64,000 bases of DNA. Source: an uncultured Oscillospiraceae bacterium (GTDB taxonomy: Bacteria; Bacillota; Clostridia; Oscillospirales; Oscillospiraceae). The notes beneath the pieces were generated by a model. It saw only the letters and a list, made by a program, of their open reading frames with translations. It searched no databases and had not been told where the DNA came from. The position numbers and the translations under genes were made by a program. This document shows positions 44,712 through 52,756 of the stretch, piece by piece. The DNA is taken from the NCBI GenBank assembly GCA_934659425.1, contig CAKUHU010000004.1, positions 52,394-116,393 of the forward strand, given 5' to 3'. The number at the start of each line of letters is the position of its first letter. Within the stretch, counting starts at the first letter, position 1.

Positions 44712-44942
44712 CCAAGGAAAATGAGCGCAAGGAACGGAAAAGTAGCGGGCAGGACCACCAGACAGAAAGAGACCGTCACCGGCTGAGAGCGGGCTCATGG
44801 ATTTGGCTGCGGCGTGAATTGCACCCGGGAGCGTGGGGGGTAATGCCCCACGGGTCGGCCCCGTTATCGGCCTTCGAGTGAAAACGAGAGTGGAACCGCG
44901 TGAAAACGCCTCTCATGCCCTTGGGCATGGAGGCGTTTTTGT
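44712..44942 (+). ncRNA. T-box riboswitch (cysteine) upstream of cysS
   Basis: The ~230-base leader has the T-box sequence GAGAGTGGAACCGCGTG (44886-44902) and, before it, a long Stem I region with CCGGCTGAGAGCGGG. The specifier loop GTGAATTGCACC (44814-44825) offers codon UGC (Cys, 44820-44822) followed by A. A terminator with arms ACGCCTCTCATGCCC and GGGCATGGAGGCGT (44906-44938) plus a T run lies after the T-box. Uncharged tRNA-Cys should bind the specifier and T-box bulge and prevent termination. The cysS gene follows at 45039. Confidence 0.92.
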
Positions 44943-45038
44943 TTCCCCGCTCTCTGCCTGGGAAAAGTATCTCATCATTTGGGAATACTGTACCCACTGT
45001 GACCGGAATACCTGGATCAAAGATTGGAGGAGAAGAGT

Positions 45039-46454
45039 ATGATGAAGCTGTATAACTCCCTGTCCCATGAGAAAGAGGAATTTAAGACCCATGAACCGGG
45101 CAAGGTGACCATGTATACCTGCGGCCCTACCGTCTATCACTTTGCCCACATTGGCAACCTGCGCTCATATATCATGGAGGATGTGCTGGAGAAGGCCTTT
45201 CGGTGGGAGGGCTATGATGTGCTTCGAGTGATGAACATCACCGACGTGGGCCACCTCAGCTCTGACGCGGATACGGGGGAGGACAAGATGCTGAAGGGCG
45301 CCCAACGGGAGCATAAGACGGTGCTGGAGATCGCCCAGTTCTATACCGATGCCTTCTTTGACGACTGCAGGAAGCTGAATATCAAGACCCCCGACGTGGT
45401 CCAGCCCGCCACGGGGATCATCGACGAGTATATCAAAGTCATTACCAAGCTGATGAACACCGGCTATGCTTACTTTGCCGGGGGGAACGTCTATTTTGAC
45501 ACCTCTAAGCTGAAGAAGTACTATGTCTTCAACGACCACGATGTGGAGGCGCTGGTGGTGGGGGCCCGGGAGAACGTAGAGGAGGACCCCAATAAGCGCA
45601 ACAAGAACGACTTTGTCCTCTGGTTCACCAAGTCCAAATTTGAGGATCAGGCCTTGAAGTGGGATTCCCCTTGGGGCGTGGGCTATCCCGGTTGGCACAT
45701 TGAGTGCTCCTGCATCTCTATGAAATACTGCGGAGAGTACCTGGATCTCCACTGCGGCGGCATCGACAACGCCTTTCCCCACCACACCAATGAGATCGCT
45801 CAGTCGGAGGCTTATTTGGAGCATCCCTGGTGCACCCACTGGTTCCATATCCACCACCTGAACACCAACAGCGGCAAGATGTCCAAATCCGCCGGAGAGT
45901 TCTTGACGGTCTCCCTGCTGGAGGAGAAGGGGTATGACCCTATGGTCTACCGCCTGTTCTGCCTCCAGTCCCACTACCGGAAATCGCTGACCTTCTCCTG
46001 GGAGAACCTGGACAACGCCAGGGCTGCCTATGACAAGCTGGTCGGCCGAGTGGCCGCTCTGAACGCCGAGGGCGAGGTGGATGAGGAGGCCGCTAAGACC
46101 TACAAGGCCCAGTTCCAGGAGGCGCTGGACAATGATCTGAGCACCTCCCTGGCCGTCACCGCCCTCTACGATGTGCTGAAGGCCGACATCAATGATGCCA
46201 CCAAACGGGCTCTCATCGCCAGCTTTGACGAGGTGCTGGGCCTGAAGCTCTTAGAGCACGCCGCCGCCTTGAGGGAGAAGAAGGCTGCCCCCGCCGGGGA
46301 GGATGCCGCCACCATCGAGGACCTTATCGCCCAGCGTGCCCAGGCCAAGGCTGACAAGAACTGGGCGGAGGCTGACCGTATCCGGGATGAACTGAAGGCC
46401 CAGGGGATCGAGCTTATCGATACCAAGGAGGGGACCACCTGGAAGCGGATTTGA
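45039..46454 (+). CDS. cysS: Cysteinyl-tRNA synthetase
   Basis: A 471-residue class I aminoacyl-tRNA synthetase. HIGH-type motif FAHIGN (~35-40), Zn ligands Cys28 and CSCISMKYC with DLHCGGIDNAFPHH, and KMSKSAGEF (~269). The C-terminal DALR and anticodon-binding parts are present. The ATG at 45039 follows GGAGGA by ~7 bases; a GTG/ATG-like extension upstream is rejected. Controlled by the T-box at 44712-44942. It ends before a terminator at 46476. Confidence 0.97.
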   Translation: MMKLYNSLSHEKEEFKTHEPGKVTMYTCGPTVYHFAHIGNLRSYIMEDVLEKAFRWEGYDVLRVMNITDVGHLSSDADTGEDKMLKGAQREHKTVLEIAQFYTDAFFDDCRKLNIKTPDVVQPATGIIDEYIKVITKLMNTGYAYFAGGNVYFDTSKLKKYYVFNDHDVEALVVGARENVEEDPNKRNKNDFVLWFTKSKFEDQALKWDSPWGVGYPGWHIECSCISMKYCGEYLDLHCGGIDNAFPHHTNEIAQSEAYLEHPWCTHWFHIHHLNTNSGKMSKSAGEFLTVSLLEEKGYDPMVYRLFCLQSHYRKSLTFSWENLDNARAAYDKLVGRVAALNAEGEVDEEAAKTYKAQFQEALDNDLSTSLAVTALYDVLKADINDATKRALIASFDEVLGLKLLEHAAALREKKAAPAGEDAATIEDLIAQRAQAKADKNWAEADRIRDELKAQGIELIDTKEGTTWKRI

Positions 46455-46475
46455 CCGGCAGAAAGACAGAAAAGT

Positions 46476-46509
46476 AAAAAAGTAGGACGTCGAAAGACGT
46501 CCTACTTTT
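46476..46509. terminator. Bidirectional hairpin between cysS and the XRE gene
   Basis: AAAAGTAGGACGTC and GACGTCCTACTTTT around a GAAA-like loop; it overlaps the last codons of the convergent XRE gene. Confidence 0.8.
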
Positions 46510-46732
46510 CTATGTAGGGAGATCTGGGATAGTGCTCTTCCACGTCGGTCAGCCCGGCCAAATAGTCCATGCTGGTGTTCAATGACAGGGCGATCCTGCG
46601 GCATGGTTCAAAGGCGTAATAGCGCTTCCCCGTTTCAATTTTGGAGTAGTCACTTTGATATATTCCGGTCAGTATTTGCATTTTAATTTGCGGATACCGC
46701 CGTTTCTTTCGCAAATCTCTTAGCCATGACAT
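46502..46732 (-). CDS. Small XRE-family helix-turn-helix regulator
   Basis: A 76-residue DNA-binding protein: a lambda-repressor-like helix-turn-helix (MSWLRDLRKKRRYPQIKMQ, then GIYQSDYSKIETGKRY, and IALSLNTSMDYLAGLT). The DLAGLTD end is typical of XRE domains. Start at ATG 46732 with AGGTG upstream; an ATG at 46747 overlaps that site. It is convergent to cysS. The target is unknown. Confidence 0.72.
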   Translation of the reverse strand: MSWLRDLRKKRRYPQIKMQILTGIYQSDYSKIETGKRYYAFEPCRRIALSLNTSMDYLAGLTDVEEHYPRSPYIEK

Positions 46733-47049
46733 TATGTCACCTGGCATTATAGTATATGCTCACCCGGTGTCCCGCCTACCGGCTGGACTGCGCGGCGATC
46801 GCAGTTTTGGAGGAGGGCCCTGGAGTTTCCCGCTGCTCCGTCCTCTGCCGCGCCTACGCGGAGAGGGCGGGGGAGGAGAACTGCGAGCAGGGCAAGGAAC
46901 TGGCACGAAGGGGCATTGAGCCGGACGAACGCCATGGCTGCATCTGGATTCCGGTCTCCGACCTTCCGCTGTATCCTTGACAAATCCCTCCTGCTGACGT
47001 ATGATGAAGCCGTACATCGGCCCCGGCGGGGCGGATTTTTTGCGTGGAG

Positions 47050-47065
47050 GTTAGCGAAAACTAAC
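47050..47065. promoter_or_regulatory. GTTAGC-type palindromic operator upstream of HMA gene
   Basis: GTTAGC and ACTAAC around GAAA (extended GGTTAG...CTAACC, 47049-47066). The same 16-base pattern occurs at 61388 and 61456 before the DUF3793/flavodoxin genes. The 369-base gap from 46733 to 47101 contains no other convincing feature. Confidence 0.55.
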
Positions 47066-47101
47066 CACAGAGAGATATGGATAGTGAAAGGGGGGTATCC
47101 C

Positions 47102-47359
47102 ATGGTCAAAATTACGGTAGAGGTATCGGGCATGGCCTGTGAGATGTGTGAGGCTCACATCAACGACGCGGTGCGCAAGGCGTTTCCCATCAAGAAGGTG
47201 ACCTCATCCCGGAGCAAGGGAAGGACGGAGATCCTGGCGGAGGAGCCGCTGGACGAGGCGGCGCTGCGGGAGACCATCGCCGCCACAGGCTATTCGGTGG
47301 GCCAGGTGAAAAGCGAACCCTATGAGAAGAAGGGCTTTCATCTATTTAAAAAGGGTTGA
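47102..47359 (+). CDS. Heavy-metal-associated (HMA) domain protein
   Basis: An 85-residue HMA-fold protein, with VEVSGMACEMCEAHINDAVRK (CxxC at ~14-17) and a basic C-terminal tail (GFHLFKKG). It could be a Cu or other soft-metal chaperone. The ATG at 47102 follows AAAGGGGGG; a longer frame upstream starts in the operator region and is rejected. A GTTAGC-type operator (47050-47065) lies ~37 bases upstream. Its terminator was split by the Tn4451-like insertion: the left 16-base arm is at 47363-47378, the right one at 54278-54293. Confidence 0.85.
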   Translation: MVKITVEVSGMACEMCEAHINDAVRKAFPIKKVTSSRSKGRTEILAEEPLDEAALRETIAATGYSVGQVKSEPYEKKGFHLFKKG

Positions 47360-47362
47360 ATG

Positions 47363-47378
47363 AAAAAACGGGCCGGTG
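47363..47378. terminator. Left arm of a terminator split by the transposon
   Basis: AAAAAACGGGCCGGTG pairs perfectly with CACCGGCCCGTTTTTT at 54278-54293. Without the element between them, they form a 16-base-pair bidirectional terminator for the HMA gene (+) and the aldolase gene (-). Confidence 0.75.
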
Positions 47379-47455
47379 TTTAGCTCGGCACCCATAACGA
47401 AGTATTATGTAAGCAGTGGCGCAGTTTCACTTATGTGGACTGTGCCGCTGCTGTT

Positions 47456-49147
47456 TTATGCGGTAATTGCCTGCTTGCGGCTGCGCTGGATTTCCTCCAG
47501 AGCAGCTTTGATCTCGGTTTCGATCGGGATATTTACCATACCCACAGCGGTAAAGTAAATGTCCACCTTCACTCGATTGCGACCGTTAACCTTTTCCTTG
47601 CTGTGGACTTCAATCCGCTGAATCAGAGTGTTTACCAGTTCCGGTGTCAGCTTTTTTACCTCAGTGAACTCGCGCAGTGCCATCAGCAGCTGACGCAGGT
47701 CAACTTCCTGCTGCTGAGCGCTTTCAAGCTCTACCTTCCAGATCTCCACCGATGCAAGCAAATCTTTCTGCTCTTTTTCGTAGCTTGCGGTCATCTTGAC
47801 GAAGCGCTCATCAGAGATTTTGCCGTTGATATTGGCCTCGAACAGTTCTTCGATGGCCTTGTCGATCTGCCGGATACGCTGCTCACCTTTGTCAATGGAC
47901 TGCCGGAGCGCTTTCAAGTTCATTTGATGCTCCGCGTTATTCTGCTTAGCGAGGAAATGCAGGAACACCGGCTCATAGCAGCGTACATAATCCGCCAGGC
48001 CGCTGACCGCCTCCAGAACGATTTTCTCCAGCACCACGTTGCGAATATAGTGGATTTTGCACGTTCCGCGTCCGGAATTGTAGTTGGCACAGCGATAAAA
48101 TTCCTGATTCGGTTTCAGGCTTTTCGCCGCGCAGAAATGAAGTTTTGCGCCGCAGTCCGGGCAGTAGAGCAAGCCGGCAAACAGGCTTTGCCTGCCGGTT
48201 TTGGTATTCCTGCGTTTGTTATTGCGGAGCTCCTGCACACGCTCAAATTCTTCCTCCGAGATGATCGGCTCCTGCATATCCGGAATAATTTGTTGTTCCT
48301 CCACCGGATTATAAATCACCTTGTGAACCTTGTAGCTGACCGTTGTGCTTTTGAAATTCACCGCGCAGCCGGTGTATTGCCGATTGGATAAGATGTGCGC
48401 GACCGTTTTCAGCGACCACAGATATGGATTTTTGGGGGCAGGATTTCGTGTTTTCAGACCGATGCTGAGGAAGTACGCCGTTGGGGTAAGAACCTGTTCA
48501 CGCTCCAGCTGGCGCGCAATCTGTGACGGTCCACGACCGGCAAGGCACAAATCGTAAATTCTCCGAACCACTTTCGCCGCCGGTTCGTCAATGAGCCACT
48601 GCTCCGGATTGTCCGGAGATTTTTTATATCCATATGCCACCGTTGCGGAAACACATTTTCCGTGTTCGGCCTTGCTTTTCCAGACAGCACGGATTTTCTG
48701 GCTGGTCTGCTCGGCGTACCACTCGTTGAAAATGTTGACGAACGGCACTAACTGCATTCCGGTTTTGGTTGTGGTGTTCACGCCTTCCTGAATGGAGATA
48801 AATGTCACGCCCAACGACGGATACACGATTTGCAGCAGACGTCCCATTTCGATCTGCTCACGCCCGAAGCGGCTGAGATCTTTTACGATAATCGTACCAA
48901 TCAACCCGTCTTCCACCATTTTCTGCATCTGCTGAAAGCCGTCACGCTGAAAGGTAGTGCCGGAAACGCCGTCATCTACGAAGAACTGCGTATTTTTGTA
49001 GCCGTTCCGCTTAGCATAATCCGTGAGAATCTGTTTTTGATTGGTAATGGAATTGGACTCCTCGGCTCGGTCATCGTCCACAGATAACCGGCAATATAAG
49101 GCGGTAATTTGTTCTTCCTGCCCGATGTTTTTCTTCTTTGCTGTCAT
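47456..49147 (-). CDS. Large serine recombinase (TnpX-type transposase)
   Basis: A 563-residue site-specific recombinase: N-terminal resolvase domain with catalytic Ser22 in YCRLSVDDDR, DLSRFGREQIE and EGVNT; then the recombinase domain, a zinc ribbon (CPDCGAKLHFC ... YRCANYNSGRGTC) and a coiled-coil, ending with a C-terminal DUF4368-like part. This is the architecture of TnpX of Tn4451, which excises and inserts by Ser-mediated strand exchange. The ATG at 49147 has AAGGAG upstream. It lies at the left end of the element, reading outward. Confidence 0.92.
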   Translation of the reverse strand: MTAKKKNIGQEEQITALYCRLSVDDDRAEESNSITNQKQILTDYAKRNGYKNTQFFVDDGVSGTTFQRDGFQQMQKMVEDGLIGTIIVKDLSRFGREQIEMGRLLQIVYPSLGVTFISIQEGVNTTTKTGMQLVPFVNIFNEWYAEQTSQKIRAVWKSKAEHGKCVSATVAYGYKKSPDNPEQWLIDEPAAKVVRRIYDLCLAGRGPSQIARQLEREQVLTPTAYFLSIGLKTRNPAPKNPYLWSLKTVAHILSNRQYTGCAVNFKSTTVSYKVHKVIYNPVEEQQIIPDMQEPIISEEEFERVQELRNNKRRNTKTGRQSLFAGLLYCPDCGAKLHFCAAKSLKPNQEFYRCANYNSGRGTCKIHYIRNVVLEKIVLEAVSGLADYVRCYEPVFLHFLAKQNNAEHQMNLKALRQSIDKGEQRIRQIDKAIEELFEANINGKISDERFVKMTASYEKEQKDLLASVEIWKVELESAQQQEVDLRQLLMALREFTEVKKLTPELVNTLIQRIEVHSKEKVNGRNRVKVDIYFTAVGMVNIPIETEIKAALEEIQRSRKQAITA

Positions 49148-49186
49148 GTTTGCGCTCCTTTCCGACAGCGGGCACAGTAAAGACGA

Positions 49187-49366
49187 TCATAGCGTATCAT
49201 GTCTGCTGTCAAATGTCGATTGTGCGGCGCTGTTCAAAAGCAAGGCCCGGAACTGCTGCAAAACGCTTTGCCTGCCGCCGCTGTCAAAATGTGTACTCAC
49301 TTCGTATTCGGTGCCGCTAATGTTCATTTGGAATGTATTTTCCTGTTCGGTCCATAACTCGTTCAT
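49187..49366 (-). CDS. Transposon-encoded TnpW-type small protein
   Basis: A 59-residue protein with FQMNISGTEYEVSTHFDSGG and RQSVLQQF, typical of the TnpW family seen in Tn4451/Tn1549-type elements. The function is unknown. ATG at 49366 preceded by GAGGTG. It starts a few bases from the parB stop and is 40 bases before the recombinase gene, so the three are likely cotranscribed. Confidence 0.7.
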   Translation of the reverse strand: MNELWTEQENTFQMNISGTEYEVSTHFDSGGRQSVLQQFRALLLNSAAQSTFDSRHDTL

Positions 49367-49374
49367 ACTGCACC

Positions 49375-50211
49375 TCATCGTTCGTGCTCTCGCCGCCGTT
49401 GAAATTTCCGATAATGCTCACAGGCCTTGACTACATAATCTTCGGTTTCCGCAGCATTCAGTCCTTGCGGAAGAACCGCCTGCAAGCGTTTTGTCGAAAT
49501 TTTAATGGCTTCTCGCTGATTTGGCTTTTCTTCGGACAAAATCTGTTGAATATCCAATGCCGCAAGCTGTTGGTTCTGAAACAGCTTTTTCAGCCGCACC
49601 GCCTGTGAGTAGGACGGAGTACAGTCGTTGATTTCGCACTGTTCCAGAACATTACGCTGGCGTTGCTCATCAAGATACGAAAGCTCTACGCCGACAGACA
49701 GCGCCATTTCTCCGGTGTCAAGTTTGTTCAACAGTTCGGGAATAAGATAGGTCAGCCGAATGTAGCGCTGCACCTGTCTGCCGCTGTCGGTGTCGGAAAC
49801 CGTATCACGCGACTTGTGGCCAACCTGTCCACAAACAGCACCTTGATGGGACAGCGCCTCCATTTTCAATTTGTAGGCAAAGGCTTTTTCAGATGGGAGG
49901 ATATGCTCTCGGTGCAGATTGCTGTCTACAAGAGCGATAGCGGCGGCACTGCGATCCAGATCCGTGGTCACTGTCGGGAGTTCGGTCAGACCCAGCTTCT
50001 GCGCTGCGTACAGTCTGCGGTGGCCGGAGATGACTTCATATTCCTCAGCACTTACCTGCCGAACAAGCAATGGTGATAGAATGCCGTTTTCTCGGATACT
50101 CTCGCACAGGGACTGCATTTCTTCGTTGTCCTGCACATGGTAGGGGTTGTCCTTGAATGGGTGGATATTTGTGATGGGAATGGTTGTAACAAAGTTTGCG
50201 ATGGCGTTCAT
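49375..50211 (-). CDS. ParB/RepB/Spo0J-family protein
   Basis: A 278-residue partition-type protein: N-terminal CTPase-like ParB domain with IRENGILSPLLVRQV, VISGHRRLYAAQKLG (~68) and AIALVDSNLHREHI, then a helix-turn-helix/KorB-like central part and basic C-terminus. Frequent in Firmicutes mobile elements, it may help keep or regulate the element. The ATG at 50211 has AAAGGAACG upstream. Nested inverted repeats at 50273-50348 lie just upstream. Confidence 0.88.
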   Translation of the reverse strand: MNAIANFVTTIPITNIHPFKDNPYHVQDNEEMQSLCESIRENGILSPLLVRQVSAEEYEVISGHRRLYAAQKLGLTELPTVTTDLDRSAAAIALVDSNLHREHILPSEKAFAYKLKMEALSHQGAVCGQVGHKSRDTVSDTDSGRQVQRYIRLTYLIPELLNKLDTGEMALSVGVELSYLDEQRQRNVLEQCEINDCTPSYSQAVRLKKLFQNQQLAALDIQQILSEEKPNQREAIKISTKRLQAVLPQGLNAAETEDYVVKACEHYRKFQRRREHER

Positions 50212-50272
50212 GTTGTCGTTCCTTTTTCGGTCAGCTGAAAAGAAGATGATTCCTGTACTTACTTCTCTTCGG

Positions 50273-50348
50273 GTAGTTGGATTACATAGTTACTTACTTA
50301 AGGGGAGCGGTTTGACAGATAATCGTTTGCCCCTCAATAATCAACTAC
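50273..50348. repeat. Nested inverted repeats upstream of parB
   Basis: Outer arms GTAGTTGGATTA (50273-50284) and TAATCAACTAC (50338-50348); inner arms GGGG (50302) and CCCC (50330). They lie in the promoter region of parB and could be a binding site of the ParB protein or of another element protein. Rest of the 50212-50659 gap is described with the terminator and repeat below. Confidence 0.4.
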
Positions 50349-50414
50349 AACCTTAAATCTCAAAAACTGATAAAAAACTTTTATAAATTTTTTATGAACA
50401 CCAATCCGAGCAGC

Positions 50415-50468
50415 AAAAAAACCGGAGCGCACAACCTGAAATTCAGCTGTGCACTCCGGTTCGTTTTT
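50415..50468. terminator. Bidirectional terminator left of the cargo
   Basis: ACCGGAGCGCAC (50421-50432) and GTGCACTCCGGT (50449-50460), one mismatch, with A-rich and T-rich sides. It belongs to the inverted ~140-base sequence found again beyond phzF. Confidence 0.7.
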
Positions 50469-50505
50469 ATGGTGCATATATTGAGTTTTTATGCGGGAGA
50501 TGTCG

Positions 50506-50563
50506 TAACAAGCAACGGATTTGATTGTTCAAATCCAGCTTGACAGGGAATTTCCCTGTGACC
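50506..50563 (+). repeat. Inverted repeat flanking the cargo, left copy
   Basis: Begins TAACAAGCAACGGATTTGA and ends CTGTGACC. It matches, in reverse orientation, 53596-53652 with only about ten differences over ~57 bases. With the hairpins next to each copy, ~140 bases are duplicated in inverted orientation around the lysR-aminotransferase-phzF cargo. Confidence 0.75.
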
Positions 50564-50659
50564 CTATTAGGACGCCCATAGCTCATTGTTAAATGATACA
50601 TATTTCTAAACAGGAGAAATACTACGCAGATTTCGCATTACCAACCGTTTAATCTCATG

Positions 50660-51529
50660 TCATCGCAGATAGTTTATTCGGTCCATCAAATACCGAATAA
50701 ACGCTTTGCTCGCCAGCGGCAGTGTATTTTTGTCCTTTGTGACAATGCTCATCGTGCGGATAATGGCCGGTTCAATGGGCAGTGCCACCACATCATAGCT
50801 GGTCTTATGCAGAACGAGCTCGGTTAGAATGGAAACGCCCAATCCCTGCTCCACCATAGACAAGATGGAATAATCGTCATGGACGCGCAGTTTCACATTA
50901 GGAGTAATGCCCGCAGCTCGAAACGCCTCCAGCGGTTCACTGTACGCGCCTTCCTCCAGCAGCAGGAACGGTTCGTCCGCCAGATCCTCAAGCACCAGTG
51001 ACTTTTTCTCTGCCAGCGGGTGATTTTTCGGCAGCACCGCACGAAACTCACCGGACTTGATAACGGTCGTTTCCATGCCCTTGACTGCATGAGGATTGAC
51101 AAAACCAAAATCCACCGCACCTGTCCGCACCCATTCCGGAATACTGGTGTAATCGCCCTGATGCAGCACGATCTGAATATTCGGGTACTCCTGCCAGAAC
51201 GCCCGAATGATCTCCGGCAGCCAATGGCAGGACACGCTGGAAACCGTTCCGATACGCACAACACCGGAATCCAGTCTGCGTATCTCATCTGCTGTGCGGC
51301 GCATAGCCTCATATTGCAGCACAGCGTTCTGCACAGACGGATACAGCCGTTCTCCCTCCGGTGTCAGTCGGATACCGTAGCGGGAGCGATATAAAATTTT
51401 GATGGACAGCTCCTTTTCCAACGAGGCGATCATTTGACTGAGCGCAGGCTGCGTATAGCCCAGCAAATCCGCCGCCTTGGTGAAACTGCCAACCTCGACC
51501 ACTTTCAAGAGTGCAATATATCTCTGCAT
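50660..51529 (-). CDS. LysR-family transcriptional regulator
   Basis: A 289-residue LysR regulator: N-terminal winged HTH (MQRYIALLKVVEVGSFTKAA, LLGYTQPALSQMIASLEKEL) and C-terminal periplasmic-binding-like effector domain (IRIGTVSSVSCHWLPEII etc.). It is divergent from the aminotransferase-phzF pair, the usual arrangement for control of such genes, with ~110 bases between. The sequence TATTCGCATAATAAAC near 51551 is in the shared region. It lies in the transposon cargo. The effector is unknown. Confidence 0.9.
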   Translation of the reverse strand: MQRYIALLKVVEVGSFTKAADLLGYTQPALSQMIASLEKELSIKILYRSRYGIRLTPEGERLYPSVQNAVLQYEAMRRTADEIRRLDSGVVRIGTVSSVSCHWLPEIIRAFWQEYPNIQIVLHQGDYTSIPEWVRTGAVDFGFVNPHAVKGMETTVIKSGEFRAVLPKNHPLAEKKSLVLEDLADEPFLLLEEGAYSEPLEAFRAAGITPNVKLRVHDDYSILSMVEQGLGVSILTELVLHKTSYDVVALPIEPAIIRTMSIVTKDKNTLPLASKAFIRYLMDRINYLR

Positions 51530-51639
51530 TGTTCAAATAACCTTTCTGCATATTCGCATAATAAACATCAATTTTACTTATTTCTATCCATGAGTATATA
51601 ATAAACTCATGCAGAATACAAGCATTGGAGGAATCTCTC

Positions 51640-52746
51640 ATGGATATGAGCAAATTTCTGGTGGATGCCTATTTCACCGAATATGAATCGAAAGCAAAGT
51701 ACATGATGGGCAGCTCCGACCCGGAATCCCTGCCGCTGAAAGAAACGGCATTCGACCTCTCTAAGTATGCAGACGAGCCGCTGGGTTACGCATTGGGAAA
51801 CGGCTATCTGCCGCTGAGAGAGAAACTGTCAGCACTGTATGAAACCATCACGCCCGACCAAATCGCCATGATGAACGGTGGCGAAGAAACCATCTATGTC
51901 ACTATGCGCGCACTTCTCAAGCCGGGTGACGAGATTGTGGTGCAAATGCCGTCGTATCAGTCGCTTTCGGTCATCGCAAAGGAGATCGGCTGTTCCATCA
52001 TCGAATACCGCCCCGGTTTTGAAGAAAAGTGGGCGTTTGACCTTGAAACGCTGAAAGCAAAAATCACACCGCAGACCCGTCTGCTGATTTTGAATTACCC
52101 ACACAACCCGACTGGTGCGTGCTTGACGGACAGCGAAATGTCTGCTATCGTGAACCTGTGCCGCGCGCATGACCTGTATCTGATTGCGGACGAGGTGTAC
52201 CGTTTTCTGCGCATGGACGAAAGCTGCTCGGACACTTCGTTTGCGGATTTGTATGAAAATGCGATTGCACTCGGCAGTTTTTCCAAAACCTTTGCCGCAC
52301 CCGGACTGCGGCTCGGCTGGGCAGCGACAAAAAGCCCGAAACTCATGCACAAGCTGTTGGCTTATCGTCATTTCACGAGCACCTGCTCCAATCTGCCGTG
52401 CCAGTGGATTGCAAGCGAACTGCTGAATAAAAAAGACGAGATTATGCAGCGTAACAATGCAATCGTGCGCCGCAATGCCGCTCTGCTGCATGAATTTGTA
52501 CAGCAGCACGCCGATTTGTTCGCCTATGTGTCGCCCAAGGGCGCAACAATGGCGTATGTGAAACTGCTCGGCGGACAAAGCGCCATGGATTTCTGCATGG
52601 AGATTCTGGAACATACAGGCGTGCTGATCGTGCCGTCCTCAGTGCTGGAAAACTCGGACGAGTATCTTCGCATCGGTCTGTGCCGCGAGAGTTTCCCGGA
52701 ATGTGTGCGGCTGGTCAGTGAATATCTTTCCCATCGTAAAAAGTAA
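51640..52746 (+). CDS. Class I/II PLP-dependent aminotransferase
   Basis: A 368-residue fold-type I aminotransferase: LNYPHNPTGA (~151), DEVYRFL (PLP Asp ~184), and the Schiff-base lysine Lys216 in GSFSKTFAAPGLRLGW. The substrate is unknown; the small size and the sequence ANGYL-like start resemble amino-acid aminotransferases of secondary or dipeptide metabolism. The ATG at 51640 follows GGAGG. phzF follows after ten bases and is certainly cotranscribed. It is divergent from lysR. Located in the transposon cargo. Confidence 0.88.
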   Translation: MDMSKFLVDAYFTEYESKAKYMMGSSDPESLPLKETAFDLSKYADEPLGYALGNGYLPLREKLSALYETITPDQIAMMNGGEETIYVTMRALLKPGDEIVVQMPSYQSLSVIAKEIGCSIIEYRPGFEEKWAFDLETLKAKITPQTRLLILNYPHNPTGACLTDSEMSAIVNLCRAHDLYLIADEVYRFLRMDESCSDTSFADLYENAIALGSFSKTFAAPGLRLGWAATKSPKLMHKLLAYRHFTSTCSNLPCQWIASELLNKKDEIMQRNNAIVRRNAALLHEFVQQHADLFAYVSPKGATMAYVKLLGGQSAMDFCMEILEHTGVLIVPSSVLENSDEYLRIGLCRESFPECVRLVSEYLSHRKK

Positions 52747-52756
52747 GGAGAACGCG

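Noticed and set aside
46756..46980. 74-codon frame rich in Cys and Arg between the XRE gene and HMA gene
   Set aside because: No ribosome binding site and no known family; it could be a small real gene, but support is too weak to list.
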